Positions 27,261 through 36,427 of a stretch of 64,000 nt of DNA are shown one piece after another. Below the pieces are notes generated by a model. The model was not told where the DNA came from. It worked only from the letters and a program-made list of their open reading frames with translations, and did no database searches. Both the position numbers and the translations under genes were made by a program. Origin of the DNA: Chloroflexota bacterium (GTDB lineage: Bacteria > Chloroflexota > JAJPGV01); contig JAJPGV010000035.1 of NCBI GenBank assembly GCA_021325635.1, positions 186,001 to 250,000 on the forward strand, read 5' to 3'. Positions within the stretch are counted from its first letter, which is position 1; each line of letters opens with the position of its first letter.

Positions 27261-28883
27261 TTAAGAAGGCTCGACCCAGCGACCGCGTTCTTTGATCAGC
27301 TCGATCAGCCGATCGTCGGCCTGTTCCGTTGGGATCCCGCGAGCTACCTGCTCCTTCCCGACGTACAGATTGACCTTGCCGGGAGAGGAGCCGACATAGC
27401 CGAAGTCGGCGTCCGCCATCTCCCCCGGGCCGTTCACAATGCAGCCCATCACGGCAATGCGGACTCCGGGTAGATGGGCAGTCCGCGCCTTGATGCGATT
27501 GGTGGTGCTCTCGAGGTCGAACAGCGTGCGCCCGCAGCCAGGACAGGCGACGTAGTCAGTGCGGCTCAGCCGGGCGCCTGAGGCTTGGAGGATGCTGAAA
27601 GCAAGGGCCTCGACCTGCTCGGCTGGTCCTCCGGTGATCTCCACACTATCCCCGATGCCATCACATAGCAGCGACCCGATGCCTATGGAAGCTTCAACGA
27701 GATCGGCCGTGGTCATCCGCAGGTGGATGGGCTCGTCGGTTGCTTCCGCCGCGACCCCACGGCCAGCCCGAATGAGCTCGGCGGCGCTATGGCCGGAGAC
27801 TACGCGGGCACCGGTTGGCACGGTGTCGAAATCTGCTTGTGCACCGGCGCCGATAACCGCGATGGTGGAGTGGCCGCCCACGCCGCCTGCCTGGTCAGAT
27901 GGTCTGCGGATGAACCCGCTGTTCACCCGGATGGTTCCGGACGAGGCGGTTTGGGTGCTGAAATCAGGCACGGGCGGAAGGGCTGCTTCGTTCCGCTGCT
28001 CGTAGCGGCGCGCAATCTGGAAGGCTACCGGCACCTCGCTCTCCGGCTCCTCGGCCAGCGACACGCGGATGGTGTCGCCGATGCCATCCTCGAGCAGGCT
28101 GCCGATGCCGATAGCCGATTTGATGCGGGCGTCCTCGCCGTTTCCGGCCTCCGTCACCCCGAGGTGGAAGGGGTAATCCATGCCCTCTTCGTCCATGCGC
28201 ACCGCGAGCAGGCGGTAGGCGGCGATCATGACCTTGGGGTTGGACGCCTTCATCGACATGATCAGCGAGTGGTAGCCGTATTTGCGGCAGATGCGCACGA
28301 ACTCGAGGGCCGACTCGCACATGCCTTCGGGCGTGTCGCCAAAGCGGTTCATGATGCGGTCGGACAGTGAGCCATGGTTCGTGCCGATGCGCATGGCAAT
28401 GCCTCGCTCTTTGCATTTGAGGACCAGCGGTGCGAAGCGTTCCTCGATGCGGCCGAGCTCGGCCGCGTATTCCTTCTCGGTGTACTCACGAACGCGGAAC
28501 TGACGCGAATCGGCATAGTTGCCGGGATTGACGCGCACCTTGTCGGCATAGTCGGCCGCCTCCATGGCGGCGGCGGGGGAGAAATGGATGTCGGCTACCA
28601 GCGGAACCACGACTCCCGCGGCTCTGAGCTGAGCCTTGGCTTCGCCGAGCGCGCGAGCATCCTGCACCGTGGGCGTGGTGATACGCACGATCTCGCAGCC
28701 GGCCTCGACCAGTCGAACGGTCTGCGCCACCGTGGCCCCGACGTCCTTGGTCAAGGTGGTCGTCATGGACTGCACCCGGATAGGGTTGTCGCCCCCCACA
28801 CCGACAGCGCCGACCATGACCTCGCGCGTCTTTCGGCGGCCGGCGTAGGGCTGAAACTTGACGCCAAAGCTCGTGAGCTGCAT
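27261..28883 (-). CDS. ispG: 4-hydroxy-3-methylbut-2-en-1-yl diphosphate synthase, long form with mid-protein insert
   Basis: Start at 'MQLTSFGVKFQPYAGRRKTREVMVGAVGVGGDNPIRVQSMTTTLT'; 'ACPGCGRTLFDLE', 'IAVMGCIVNGPGEMADADFGYVG'. The 736-aa ORF-track extension upstream is not supported. Confidence 0.95.
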   Translation of the reverse strand: MQLTSFGVKFQPYAGRRKTREVMVGAVGVGGDNPIRVQSMTTTLTKDVGATVAQTVRLVEAGCEIVRITTPTVQDARALGEAKAQLRAAGVVVPLVADIHFSPAAAMEAADYADKVRVNPGNYADSRQFRVREYTEKEYAAELGRIEERFAPLVLKCKERGIAMRIGTNHGSLSDRIMNRFGDTPEGMCESALEFVRICRKYGYHSLIMSMKASNPKVMIAAYRLLAVRMDEEGMDYPFHLGVTEAGNGEDARIKSAIGIGSLLEDGIGDTIRVSLAEEPESEVPVAFQIARRYEQRNEAALPPVPDFSTQTASSGTIRVNSGFIRRPSDQAGGVGGHSTIAVIGAGAQADFDTVPTGARVVSGHSAAELIRAGRGVAAEATDEPIHLRMTTADLVEASIGIGSLLCDGIGDSVEITGGPAEQVEALAFSILQASGARLSRTDYVACPGCGRTLFDLESTTNRIKARTAHLPGVRIAVMGCIVNGPGEMADADFGYVGSSPGKVNLYVGKEQVARGIPTEQADDRLIELIKERGRWVEPS

Positions 28884-28921
28884 TGCCTCAACCTTACCAA
28901 TCGGAGGGTGGGGCAGGCTTA

Positions 28922-30907
28922 TCAGGTGACGGCTACTGATCCAAGCTCGATGCTGTTCATCCCATCGGCCAAGGCCAAACGGGAGTCTCCGACGTACATG
29001 CCGGCGATGAGCCGGTAGCTGCCGGAGGTTAGGCTGGCGGGCAGCGCAAGAGCGAGCCGATCGTGGATTACATCGCCTGGTTGCCAACGTGACGTTGGGC
29101 GTAGACCGGCCGCGGGCCAGCCGTCGTGTTGAGCCACCATCTGCCCGTTGCTGGAAACGAAGTGCACGAAGACGGAGTAATTGTCCTGGTTGTTTCGTAG
29201 CGCGTGCCATTCCAGGTCGACCGGCAGCACCCCCCCGGGGTGCACGCTGGCCGGATAGCCGGCAGTCGCAAGCGTGACTCGGCTGTCCAGGGTCAAGCCA
29301 AGCGGGTGCGGCTGCACGTCCCGTGCGGAGGCGTATTGACGCACGACGCCTTGGCCATCGAAGACCGGCGACTTGATGGTCTGCTGATCGACGAAATAGA
29401 ACCCGCTCTCCAGAAAGCTGTCCAGCAACACGCTGCTCGCCTCGTCGCTCGAATGCTCGTTCACGAACCAAACCCGGCTGGCGTCTTCCATGGCGGCCAC
29501 CTTGGGCTGCATCAGCTGGCCCAGCTGCCCTTTCTGCTCGGGGCTGGCGACATCGAGCCCGTACGCGCTCAGGGGATCGCGATTCCTGAGCAGGTAGCGA
29601 CTGTACGGCCCCCAGCCGAAGAAGAACAGCGCATCACCGGGACGTGCACTGGTTTCAACGTATTGAAGGACTGGATCCGACTCCCAGGGAAGCGGCGGTA
29701 GGGCGTGCACTCGCTGGAATTCCCACAGCCCGCCACCGAGCGATACGACAACCCACGCTCCGCAAAGCGCCACGCCCGCTCCGCCTAAGCGGCTGGCAAG
29801 CGAGAGCGCCGCTGCCTGAGCGACAAACGCAAATGGCAGGGCGGCAAGCAGGTACCGCGGACTTGCGTCTGTGGCCCAGGCAGATCGCAAGAAGACGAAT
29901 AGCGCCAGGCCAGCGCCGAGTCCTGCCACCGTTACGGCGCCGCTTCGCCAGGAGTCCCGGCGCAGCAGGGCAACCACGCCCGCGGCGGCGACGAGCATCC
30001 ACAGCAGTCCGAAGAGGAGCGGGCCCCAGCGGTCGTTGAGCCGGGACGGCCAGGCTCCAAAGCTGAATTGCGAAAGCAGCGTCAGGAGGAGCTGGGGTAC
30101 CGGCTGTCGGGACGGTGACGCCCCGAACTGCTGCGGCGTCCCGGCTCGCGCGAGGAGCACGGGGATCACCATCCACAGCCAGGCGAACGTCAGCGCGACG
30201 CCGCCGCCCAGGGCCAAGAAGAGTGGGAGCGCGGCCTTGCGCTTGACCGCGGCGGCGACGGCGCTGGCCAGCAAGAAGGCGATGTGAAAGTACCAGGTCA
30301 ACAGGGCCGCGGCGTTGATCAGCGTACAAGCAAGCACCCCGCGCGCTGAGGGCCGCGCCGCCAGGCGCAGAGAGGTGAGTAACGCCAGCAGTGAAAGGCC
30401 CAGCCCGAGGCTGTAGTCGCGGACGGTCGCCCCGGCACTGACTGCAGCCGGGTTGGCCGCGTAAAGGAGCGTGGCGAAAGCCGCCAATCTTCGACCTCCC
30501 AGACGGCGGCCGATGCAGTACAACGCGGCCTGGCCGATCAGGATGCCGGCCAAGGAGAGCCAGCGCGCTCCGAGGAAGCTGCGCCCGGCAACGAAGAACC
30601 AGGCGCGAAGGATAAGGTAAAACAGCGGTGGATGCTGATCGTTTGCCAGATAAGCAATGGAGTCGCCTGGAGAGCCCAAGGCCAAGCCCGCGGAGAGGTA
30701 GCCGTCCGAACCCAGCTCCTGCGGCGCGTAGATCGTAAGCCCGAGGGTGAATGTGAGGAGCAGGGCAAGGACGATCAGGGAAAGATGAGAACTCAACTGC
30801 CTGCCGGCAGGACGCTGATGAGCGGGAGACGAGCTGATCAGGTTAAGCCAGGAGCCGCGGGCGGAATTGACAGCATGCGGCAGTCGATGAGCACATTCTA
30901 CGCCCAT
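28922..30907 (-). CDS. GT39-like membrane protein with C-terminal beta-sandwich-like module
   Basis: 661 aa TM-rich; 'DQHPPLFYLILRAWFFVAGRSFLGARW'; C-terminal 'YSVFVHFVSSNGQMVAQHDGWPAAGLRPTSRWQPGDVIHDRLAL'. N-terminal start uncertain. Confidence 0.75.
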   Translation of the reverse strand: MGVECAHRLPHAVNSARGSWLNLISSSPAHQRPAGRQLSSHLSLIVLALLLTFTLGLTIYAPQELGSDGYLSAGLALGSPGDSIAYLANDQHPPLFYLILRAWFFVAGRSFLGARWLSLAGILIGQAALYCIGRRLGGRRLAAFATLLYAANPAAVSAGATVRDYSLGLGLSLLALLTSLRLAARPSARGVLACTLINAAALLTWYFHIAFLLASAVAAAVKRKAALPLFLALGGGVALTFAWLWMVIPVLLARAGTPQQFGASPSRQPVPQLLLTLLSQFSFGAWPSRLNDRWGPLLFGLLWMLVAAAGVVALLRRDSWRSGAVTVAGLGAGLALFVFLRSAWATDASPRYLLAALPFAFVAQAAALSLASRLGGAGVALCGAWVVVSLGGGLWEFQRVHALPPLPWESDPVLQYVETSARPGDALFFFGWGPYSRYLLRNRDPLSAYGLDVASPEQKGQLGQLMQPKVAAMEDASRVWFVNEHSSDEASSVLLDSFLESGFYFVDQQTIKSPVFDGQGVVRQYASARDVQPHPLGLTLDSRVTLATAGYPASVHPGGVLPVDLEWHALRNNQDNYSVFVHFVSSNGQMVAQHDGWPAAGLRPTSRWQPGDVIHDRLALALPASLTSGSYRLIAGMYVGDSRLALADGMNSIELGSVAVT

Positions 30908-30969
30908 CCCCGGTTCGCGGATGCCTGCAAGACTGTGGGACGACGATTGCTTACACCTGTACCGCGCGT

Positions 30970-33183
30970 TTGAGCTGGCTCAAACAGGCGCGAGCAGCGC
31001 ATCCGCTGAGCTTTGCGCTTTCGACTGCTGCCATCGCTTATCTGGCAATCTCCGCTGCCTTCTTCCTGGCAGCGCCGCCACTGGAAACCAACGACGGACC
31101 ACAGCACTACCACTACATCCGCTGGCTGTTGAGCCAACGGACCCTGCCTGTGTTGGGTCAGGAGATCGGGACGATTGCACCGCGCCAGGAGGCTGCTCAA
31201 CCGCCTCTCTATTACCTGCTCGGCGCTGCGCTGTCTCTGCCCATCGACATAAGCGACTTCGACAACGTGGCGATGCTCAATCCGTCGGGCGGTGCAAGAG
31301 ACGCCGACGCAAACCAGAATAGCTTTCTGCACAGGCCTCTGACCTGGCCCCCGCACGGAGCGCAGCTCTCGATGCGGTTGGTGGAGGTCATGTCTATTGC
31401 GTGCGGCTTGCTGACCGTCGGGGCGGCAGTGGTGCTCGCAAGGTGGCTTGTGGCCGGGCATCCGTGGATGTGGCTTGCAACAGGTCTCGCCGTTGGCGCT
31501 GATTCGACGTTTGATTACCACTTTTCTCAGATAAACAACGACTGTTTGCTCGTCGCGCTGTGTTCATTGACCCTGGTTGCACTGGGATGCTGGCTAGAGT
31601 ACAAGCGGCAGGTCTTCGCCTGGGTTGCCGCCGGAGCCATCGGTCTGGGGCTGCTCACCAAGTTCAACGCCGTAGGGCTCGTTCCGCTGTACCTGCTGGC
31701 CTGCTGGTGGATGGGCAAGACATGGGAGGCGCGCGCACACGCGGCCATCCCCCTGCTCCTGGTGCTGCCCCTGCTGGACGGATGGTGGTTCGTTCGAGCG
31801 GCCGTGCTCTACGGCGACCCGACCACGCTGTTCGTCCTGAATGGGGCTTACAACGCCAACTACCACCCGATCGCCGGGGAGAACCTGAGGCTGCTTCCCT
31901 CAGCCATGGCCTTTACCTTTCACTCGTTCTTCTCGATGTATGGCATCGCCGAAAACATCGATTCCTTGCCGGCTTTCGCGGTCACCGCGGCTTTGGCGAG
32001 CGTTGGCTTTGCCTTTGGGCTTGGGAGCACGTTGGCGACCAAGAGGCGAGGGACCTTGAACAACCTGCTGTTCGCCTGGCTTGCCATAACGGCGCTGCAG
32101 GTGTTCGCCTACTGCATCGCCGAAGGTGGCGGAGGCCGGTTTGTGTTTCCCGCCATGGCCCCTTTGGCGATCTATACCGTCATCGGCTGGAAGGGGCTCC
32201 TGCGAAAGATTCCTAGCTTTGCTGCCCCCTCCGGAGTTGCCCTTGCGTGCGTCGCCCTGTCCGTCCCGCCGCTGGTGGCCGGCAGGACCGTTGCCCCGGT
32301 CTTCGCCTATCCGCCGGTGCTGACCACCTTACCTTCGATCGGCACTCCGCTCCGAGCTACATTCGCCGGCTCGATTCAGCTCCTCGGCGCCGACCTGCCG
32401 AACGGTGTCCTGGTACAACCGGAACGTGAGTATCCGGTAACGCTGTACTGGCGGCTGCAAGAGCCCGTTACCGACCTGTACAAGACGTTCGTGCACGTCG
32501 ACTCGAATGACCCGAGTTACAGGTCGGGGGCCGCATATGACGGTCCGAGCGGCAGGGGGACGTACCCGCCGAGCTTTTGGAATGTGGGTGAAGTCGTCGT
32601 CGACCGATACACGTTCAGGGTGAACCGCGATGAGCGAGCGGATCGGCGGAACACAGTGCTGCTTCCCATAAGGGCCGGCTTTTACCAGTCGCCCACAGTC
32701 CCTGGCCAGCCGATCCGAAAGGTAGTGGCGGACCCGTCCGAGGCAAGCGACGTCGGGTTCGAGATCGGTGCCTGGCGGCTGGCTGGCAGCCCACCCCCTC
32801 TTCCGAACACGCCGCCCCTCGCGCGATTCCCGGCTGGGCTCGATCTGGTGTCGGCTTCCGCATCGGCGCGCGCACCGGGCCAGGTCCAGGTCGATCTGCG
32901 ATGGCTGACGCAACGGGCGTTAGGCGAGAGCCTGACAGTGTTCGTTCAACTGATCTCGGCGGAGGGGAAGCTGATAGCTCAGCATGACAGCTACCCTCTC
33001 GACGGACGCTATCCGACAACTGCTTGGCTGCCACAAGAGCAGGTGTTCGATAGCGTGGCGCTGAGCTCGCCACGTCCCATTCAGACCGGGGATTCCGTTA
33101 TTCTCGGGCTCTATCGGCTGCCATCAACCGAACGGCTGCTCACTGAGCAGGGAGAGTCGTTTGTTCGACTCCCGCTCCAATAG
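30970..33183 (+). CDS. DUF2142-like membrane glycosyltransferase with two C-terminal beta-sandwich-like modules
   Basis: 737 aa; 'LETNDGPQHYHYIRWLLSQRTLPVLGQEIG'; C-terminal 'LTVFVQLISAEGKLIAQHDSYPLDGRYPTTAWLPQEQVFDSV'. Confidence 0.78.
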   Translation: MSWLKQARAAHPLSFALSTAAIAYLAISAAFFLAAPPLETNDGPQHYHYIRWLLSQRTLPVLGQEIGTIAPRQEAAQPPLYYLLGAALSLPIDISDFDNVAMLNPSGGARDADANQNSFLHRPLTWPPHGAQLSMRLVEVMSIACGLLTVGAAVVLARWLVAGHPWMWLATGLAVGADSTFDYHFSQINNDCLLVALCSLTLVALGCWLEYKRQVFAWVAAGAIGLGLLTKFNAVGLVPLYLLACWWMGKTWEARAHAAIPLLLVLPLLDGWWFVRAAVLYGDPTTLFVLNGAYNANYHPIAGENLRLLPSAMAFTFHSFFSMYGIAENIDSLPAFAVTAALASVGFAFGLGSTLATKRRGTLNNLLFAWLAITALQVFAYCIAEGGGGRFVFPAMAPLAIYTVIGWKGLLRKIPSFAAPSGVALACVALSVPPLVAGRTVAPVFAYPPVLTTLPSIGTPLRATFAGSIQLLGADLPNGVLVQPEREYPVTLYWRLQEPVTDLYKTFVHVDSNDPSYRSGAAYDGPSGRGTYPPSFWNVGEVVVDRYTFRVNRDERADRRNTVLLPIRAGFYQSPTVPGQPIRKVVADPSEASDVGFEIGAWRLAGSPPPLPNTPPLARFPAGLDLVSASASARAPGQVQVDLRWLTQRALGESLTVFVQLISAEGKLIAQHDSYPLDGRYPTTAWLPQEQVFDSVALSSPRPIQTGDSVILGLYRLPSTERLLTEQGESFVRLPLQ

Positions 33184-33241
33184 CCGGGGTAGGCGCTGCT
33201 AGAATGGCCATGTCCATGGTTCGCCTTGAACGGCAAAGGCG

Positions 33242-33946
33242 GTGAGCAGCCGCGGCCTCGTCGTCCTCCCGACATATAACGAGGCTGAGAACCTCCCGAC
33301 GATAGTCGAGCAGATCCTGTCCTACGGGCCAGACATCCTGGTGGTTGACGACGCGTCGCCGGACGGGACGGGAGATCTGGCAGAGCAGCTCAAGCAGCGG
33401 CTCTACCCCCGCCTCGACGTGCTGCATCGCCCGCGCAAAGCGGGTCTTGGGACGGCGTATATCGCTGGATTCAAGCGCGCCCTCGAGCAGGACTACGAGC
33501 TCATCCTGGAGATGGACTGCGATTTCTCGCACGATCCCCGCCATCTCCCTACCTTCCTTGAACGCATCGAGACCGCAGACCTCGTTCTCGGCTCGCGGTA
33601 CATCCGCGGCGGAGGTACCGTCAACTGGAGCCAGCAGAGGAAACTCATCAGCAAGGTCGGCAGCCTCTACTCCAGGCTTATTCTGGGCCTGCCGTATCGC
33701 GACTTGACCGGCGGTTTCAAGTGTTTCCGGCGCTCGGTGCTCGAGTCCCTCGATCTGGACTCGGTCGAATCGAACGGCTACGCCTTCCAAATCGAGCTCA
33801 CGTACCGTGCGCATCGAAAGGGCTTCCGCATTGTGGAGGTGCCCATCATCTTTCAGGAACGCCGCGAGGGCTTGTCCAAGATGTCGCGGGCGATAGTCCT
33901 GGAGGCGATGGTCAAAGTCTGGCACTTCCGCTTCGCCCACAGCTGA
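33242..33946 (+). CDS. Polyprenol monophosphomannose synthase-like GT2
   Basis: 'GLVVLPTYNEAENLPTIVEQIL', 'ILVVDDASPDGTGDLAEQL', 'GLGTAYIAGFKRAL', 'EMDCDFSHDPRHLP'. Confidence 0.93.
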   Translation: MSSRGLVVLPTYNEAENLPTIVEQILSYGPDILVVDDASPDGTGDLAEQLKQRLYPRLDVLHRPRKAGLGTAYIAGFKRALEQDYELILEMDCDFSHDPRHLPTFLERIETADLVLGSRYIRGGGTVNWSQQRKLISKVGSLYSRLILGLPYRDLTGGFKCFRRSVLESLDLDSVESNGYAFQIELTYRAHRKGFRIVEVPIIFQERREGLSKMSRAIVLEAMVKVWHFRFAHS

Positions 33947-34963
33947 ATGACCTGGGCCTCCTGGCTGCGCTGGACCGTCGGGCTGGCGATCAGCGCGGCG
34001 CTGGTGTGGCTTGCCTACCGTGACGTGCCGCTCGACGAGATGGCGTTGCTCATGGTTCGCTCGCGGCGACCCGAGCTGGTACTGCAGGTCGCCAGCACCA
34101 TCGTGACCATGGTCCTGCGCGGTATACGCTGGCGTCTCTGCTTCGAGGCGCGCGATCCCATTTCCAACGCGCAATCCGTCGCTGCCTACAGCATCGGCTC
34201 CGCCAGCGGCCAGGTGATACCTGCGCGTTTGGGAGATCTGGTTCGCGTTTACGTGCTGAGCCAGGCGACCGGCGTGAGCAAGAGCAAGGGCATTGGCACT
34301 CTGGTGGTGGAGCGTCTCTCAGACCTGTTCGCAGTGCTGCTCATCCTGGCGTTGCTCTTGCCGTTCTTCTCTCTCCCTTCCTGGATACGGATCTCGCTCG
34401 GGGTTGGAGCTGGGGTAGCGGTCGCGGCATTCGCCGCGGTCTACCTCCTCGGCCGGCACAGCCTCAACCTGTCCGTCCCGGCCTGGGCGTCCGGAAACCG
34501 TGTGCTGGCCGGCGGCATACGCCTGCTGGCGCAGCTCCTGCAGGGGTTCTCGGTGGTCAACGACCTACCCCGGGCATGCTCGATCCTGCTGCTTTCATTC
34601 TGCATCTGGATCGTGCAGGCTTCGTACTACTTTTGGGCGCTGGAAGGCATGAACCTGCCGCTGGGCTGGCCCGTGGGGGCTCTCTTCACGACGGTTCTAG
34701 CGCTAGTAACCATCGTCCCGGCTGGGCCGGGATTTGCGGGAAGCTTCGATTTGGCCGCCCAGAGCGTACTGGGGCTCTTCAACGTTGGGCGCACGGAGGC
34801 CCTGGCCTACCTCAATCTCACACGGCTGACAACGCTGGTGGGAATAGTTCTCACAGCCCTCGGAGGCGTTGCGTTGCTGTACCTGGGCAGCCGAAACACC
34901 GCCGAGACAGGGGCGTTGCTTCGGGAGGCCGGGATACCGGAAGGCAGCGGGGAAAATCGTTGA
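33947..34963 (+). CDS. Lysylphosphatidylglycerol synthase TM region/UPF0104-type flippase-like protein
   Basis: 338 aa with 'PARLGDLVRVYVLSQATGVSKSKGIGTLVVERLSDLFAVL', 'VPAGPGFAGSFDLAAQSVLGLF'. Confidence 0.85.
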   Translation: MTWASWLRWTVGLAISAALVWLAYRDVPLDEMALLMVRSRRPELVLQVASTIVTMVLRGIRWRLCFEARDPISNAQSVAAYSIGSASGQVIPARLGDLVRVYVLSQATGVSKSKGIGTLVVERLSDLFAVLLILALLLPFFSLPSWIRISLGVGAGVAVAAFAAVYLLGRHSLNLSVPAWASGNRVLAGGIRLLAQLLQGFSVVNDLPRACSILLLSFCIWIVQASYYFWALEGMNLPLGWPVGALFTTVLALVTIVPAGPGFAGSFDLAAQSVLGLFNVGRTEALAYLNLTRLTTLVGIVLTALGGVALLYLGSRNTAETGALLREAGIPEGSGENR

Positions 34964-35024
34964 AGCAGCCTGAGCGGATTCCTGCCGTTGACACAGCACG
35001 CGACCAGCCTAAGATTGAGCCGAC

Positions 35025-35186
35025 ATGATCGATCCTCAGTTGCTGGAGATCCTGGCTTGCCCGGTGTGCAAGACCCCCGTCACTCAGCAAGACGATTGGC
35101 TTGTGTGCGCGACCTGCAAGCGCCGCTACCCTATTCGGGACGGAATTCCCGTCATGCTGGTGGACGAGGCTGAGCAGGGCGATTGA
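35025..35186 (+). CDS. Trm112-family small zinc-binding protein (53 aa)
   Basis: Hand-translated: [53 protein letters not shown]; below the ORF track size cut-off. Confidence 0.9.
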   Translation: MIDPQLLEILACPVCKTPVTQQDDWLVCATCKRRYPIRDGIPVMLVDEAEQGD

Positions 35187-36426
35187 CCCAGCCGTAGCCC
35201 CAGATTCTTCCCACACAACTCCGCCAGCTGGTTCCCCGCGCAAGCTGGTGCGCGTCATCGCTCGCCTGAACGTCGGCGGACCGGCGATCCACACGATCTT
35301 GCTGTCACGCTATTTGCGTCCGGAGTACGACACCACGCTGGTGAGTGGCGTGGAGGACGAGCATGAAGGCAACATGCTTCCGCTTGCCGAGCGTCTCGAC
35401 GTTCCGGTGCTGCGCATTCCCGAGCTAGGCAGGGAGATCAACCTGCTTGGCGACGCCGTCTCGGTGTGGAAGCTGATCCGGCTGATCCGCCGCGAGAAGC
35501 CGCAGATCGTTCACACGCACACCGCCAAGGCCGGGCTCGCGGGCAGGTTGGCTGCCTGGGCTTGCCACGTGCCGGTCGTGGTTCACACGTTCCACGGGCA
35601 CGTCTTCCGAGGCTACTTCGGTCGCTTGAAGACCTACGCCTTCCTGACTATCGAACGGCTGCTGGCCAGGATCAGCGATCGCATTCTGACGGTGAATGAG
35701 GAGCAGCGGCGCGAGCTCATTGCGTTCCGTGTGGCTCCGCCGGCGAAGATTGGGGTGATGCTGCTCGGGCTGCAGCTGAACGAGCTTACTGCATCCTCCG
35801 CGGATCCCGGCGCCATGAAGGCCAAATGGCATATTCCAGCCAGCTCACCCGTCGTTGGCATCGTCGCACGCTTGGTTCCAATCAAGGGTCACGAGCTATT
35901 TCTCGATGCTGCGGCGATGCTCCACAAGCGGCTGCCAGAGGTCGCATTCGTGGTAATTGGCGACGGCGCGCGGCGCGCCGAGCTCGAGCATTATGCGAAG
36001 GAGGTCGGCGGCCCGGCCACTTTCACGGGCTGGGAGACCGACCTGGCATCCGTGTACGCAGCGCTCGATGTCATTTGTCTGACCTCGTTCAACGAAGGGT
36101 CGCCAGTGGCGCTGATCGAGGCCATGGCAGCTGGCAAACCTGTTGTCAGCACGGCCGCCGGAGGCGTTACCGACCTTATCGACAATGGGATTAACGGCAT
36201 GTTGGTGGAAAGCCGCGACGTGGCAGCCTTCAGTGAGGCGATTGAGAACCTGCTCCTGGACCACCAGCTGGCGAGCCAGATCGGTGCGCGAGGGCGTGCG
36301 TCGGTGTATCCGCGCTACGACATCACCCGCCTTGCGAACGACATGCGGCGCTGTTACCGGGATCTCCTCGCCGAGAAAGGACTGGCGGGAGCAGACACCG
36401 CATCAGCTCGGCTGCCGGTTAGTTGA
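35101..36426 (+). CDS. GT4-family glycosyltransferase (true start probably ~35180)
   Basis: '[24 protein letters not shown]', '[16 protein letters not shown]', '[31 protein letters not shown]'. Confidence 0.9.
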   Translation: MCARPASAATLFGTEFPSCWWTRLSRAIDPAVAPDSSHTTPPAGSPRKLVRVIARLNVGGPAIHTILLSRYLRPEYDTTLVSGVEDEHEGNMLPLAERLDVPVLRIPELGREINLLGDAVSVWKLIRLIRREKPQIVHTHTAKAGLAGRLAAWACHVPVVVHTFHGHVFRGYFGRLKTYAFLTIERLLARISDRILTVNEEQRRELIAFRVAPPAKIGVMLLGLQLNELTASSADPGAMKAKWHIPASSPVVGIVARLVPIKGHELFLDAAAMLHKRLPEVAFVVIGDGARRAELEHYAKEVGGPATFTGWETDLASVYAALDVICLTSFNEGSPVALIEAMAAGKPVVSTAAGGVTDLIDNGINGMLVESRDVAAFSEAIENLLLDHQLASQIGARGRASVYPRYDITRLANDMRRCYRDLLAEKGLAGADTASARLPVS

Positions 36427-36427
36427 C

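Noticed and set aside
27249-27261. Stem ACGCT-TGC-AGCGT as a terminator between 27233 and ispG
   Set aside because: Only a 5-bp stem with no U-tract on either strand; too weak to call.
28884-29471. N-terminal extension of the ispG ORF in the track
   Set aside because: The extension overlaps the adjacent membrane protein gene in another frame and has no domain; the real start is MQLTSFGVKFQ at 28883.
36143-36427. N-terminal extension of the 830-aa ORF
   Set aside because: Overlaps the well-supported GT4 C-terminus in another frame; low-complexity Arg/Trp/Cys composition.
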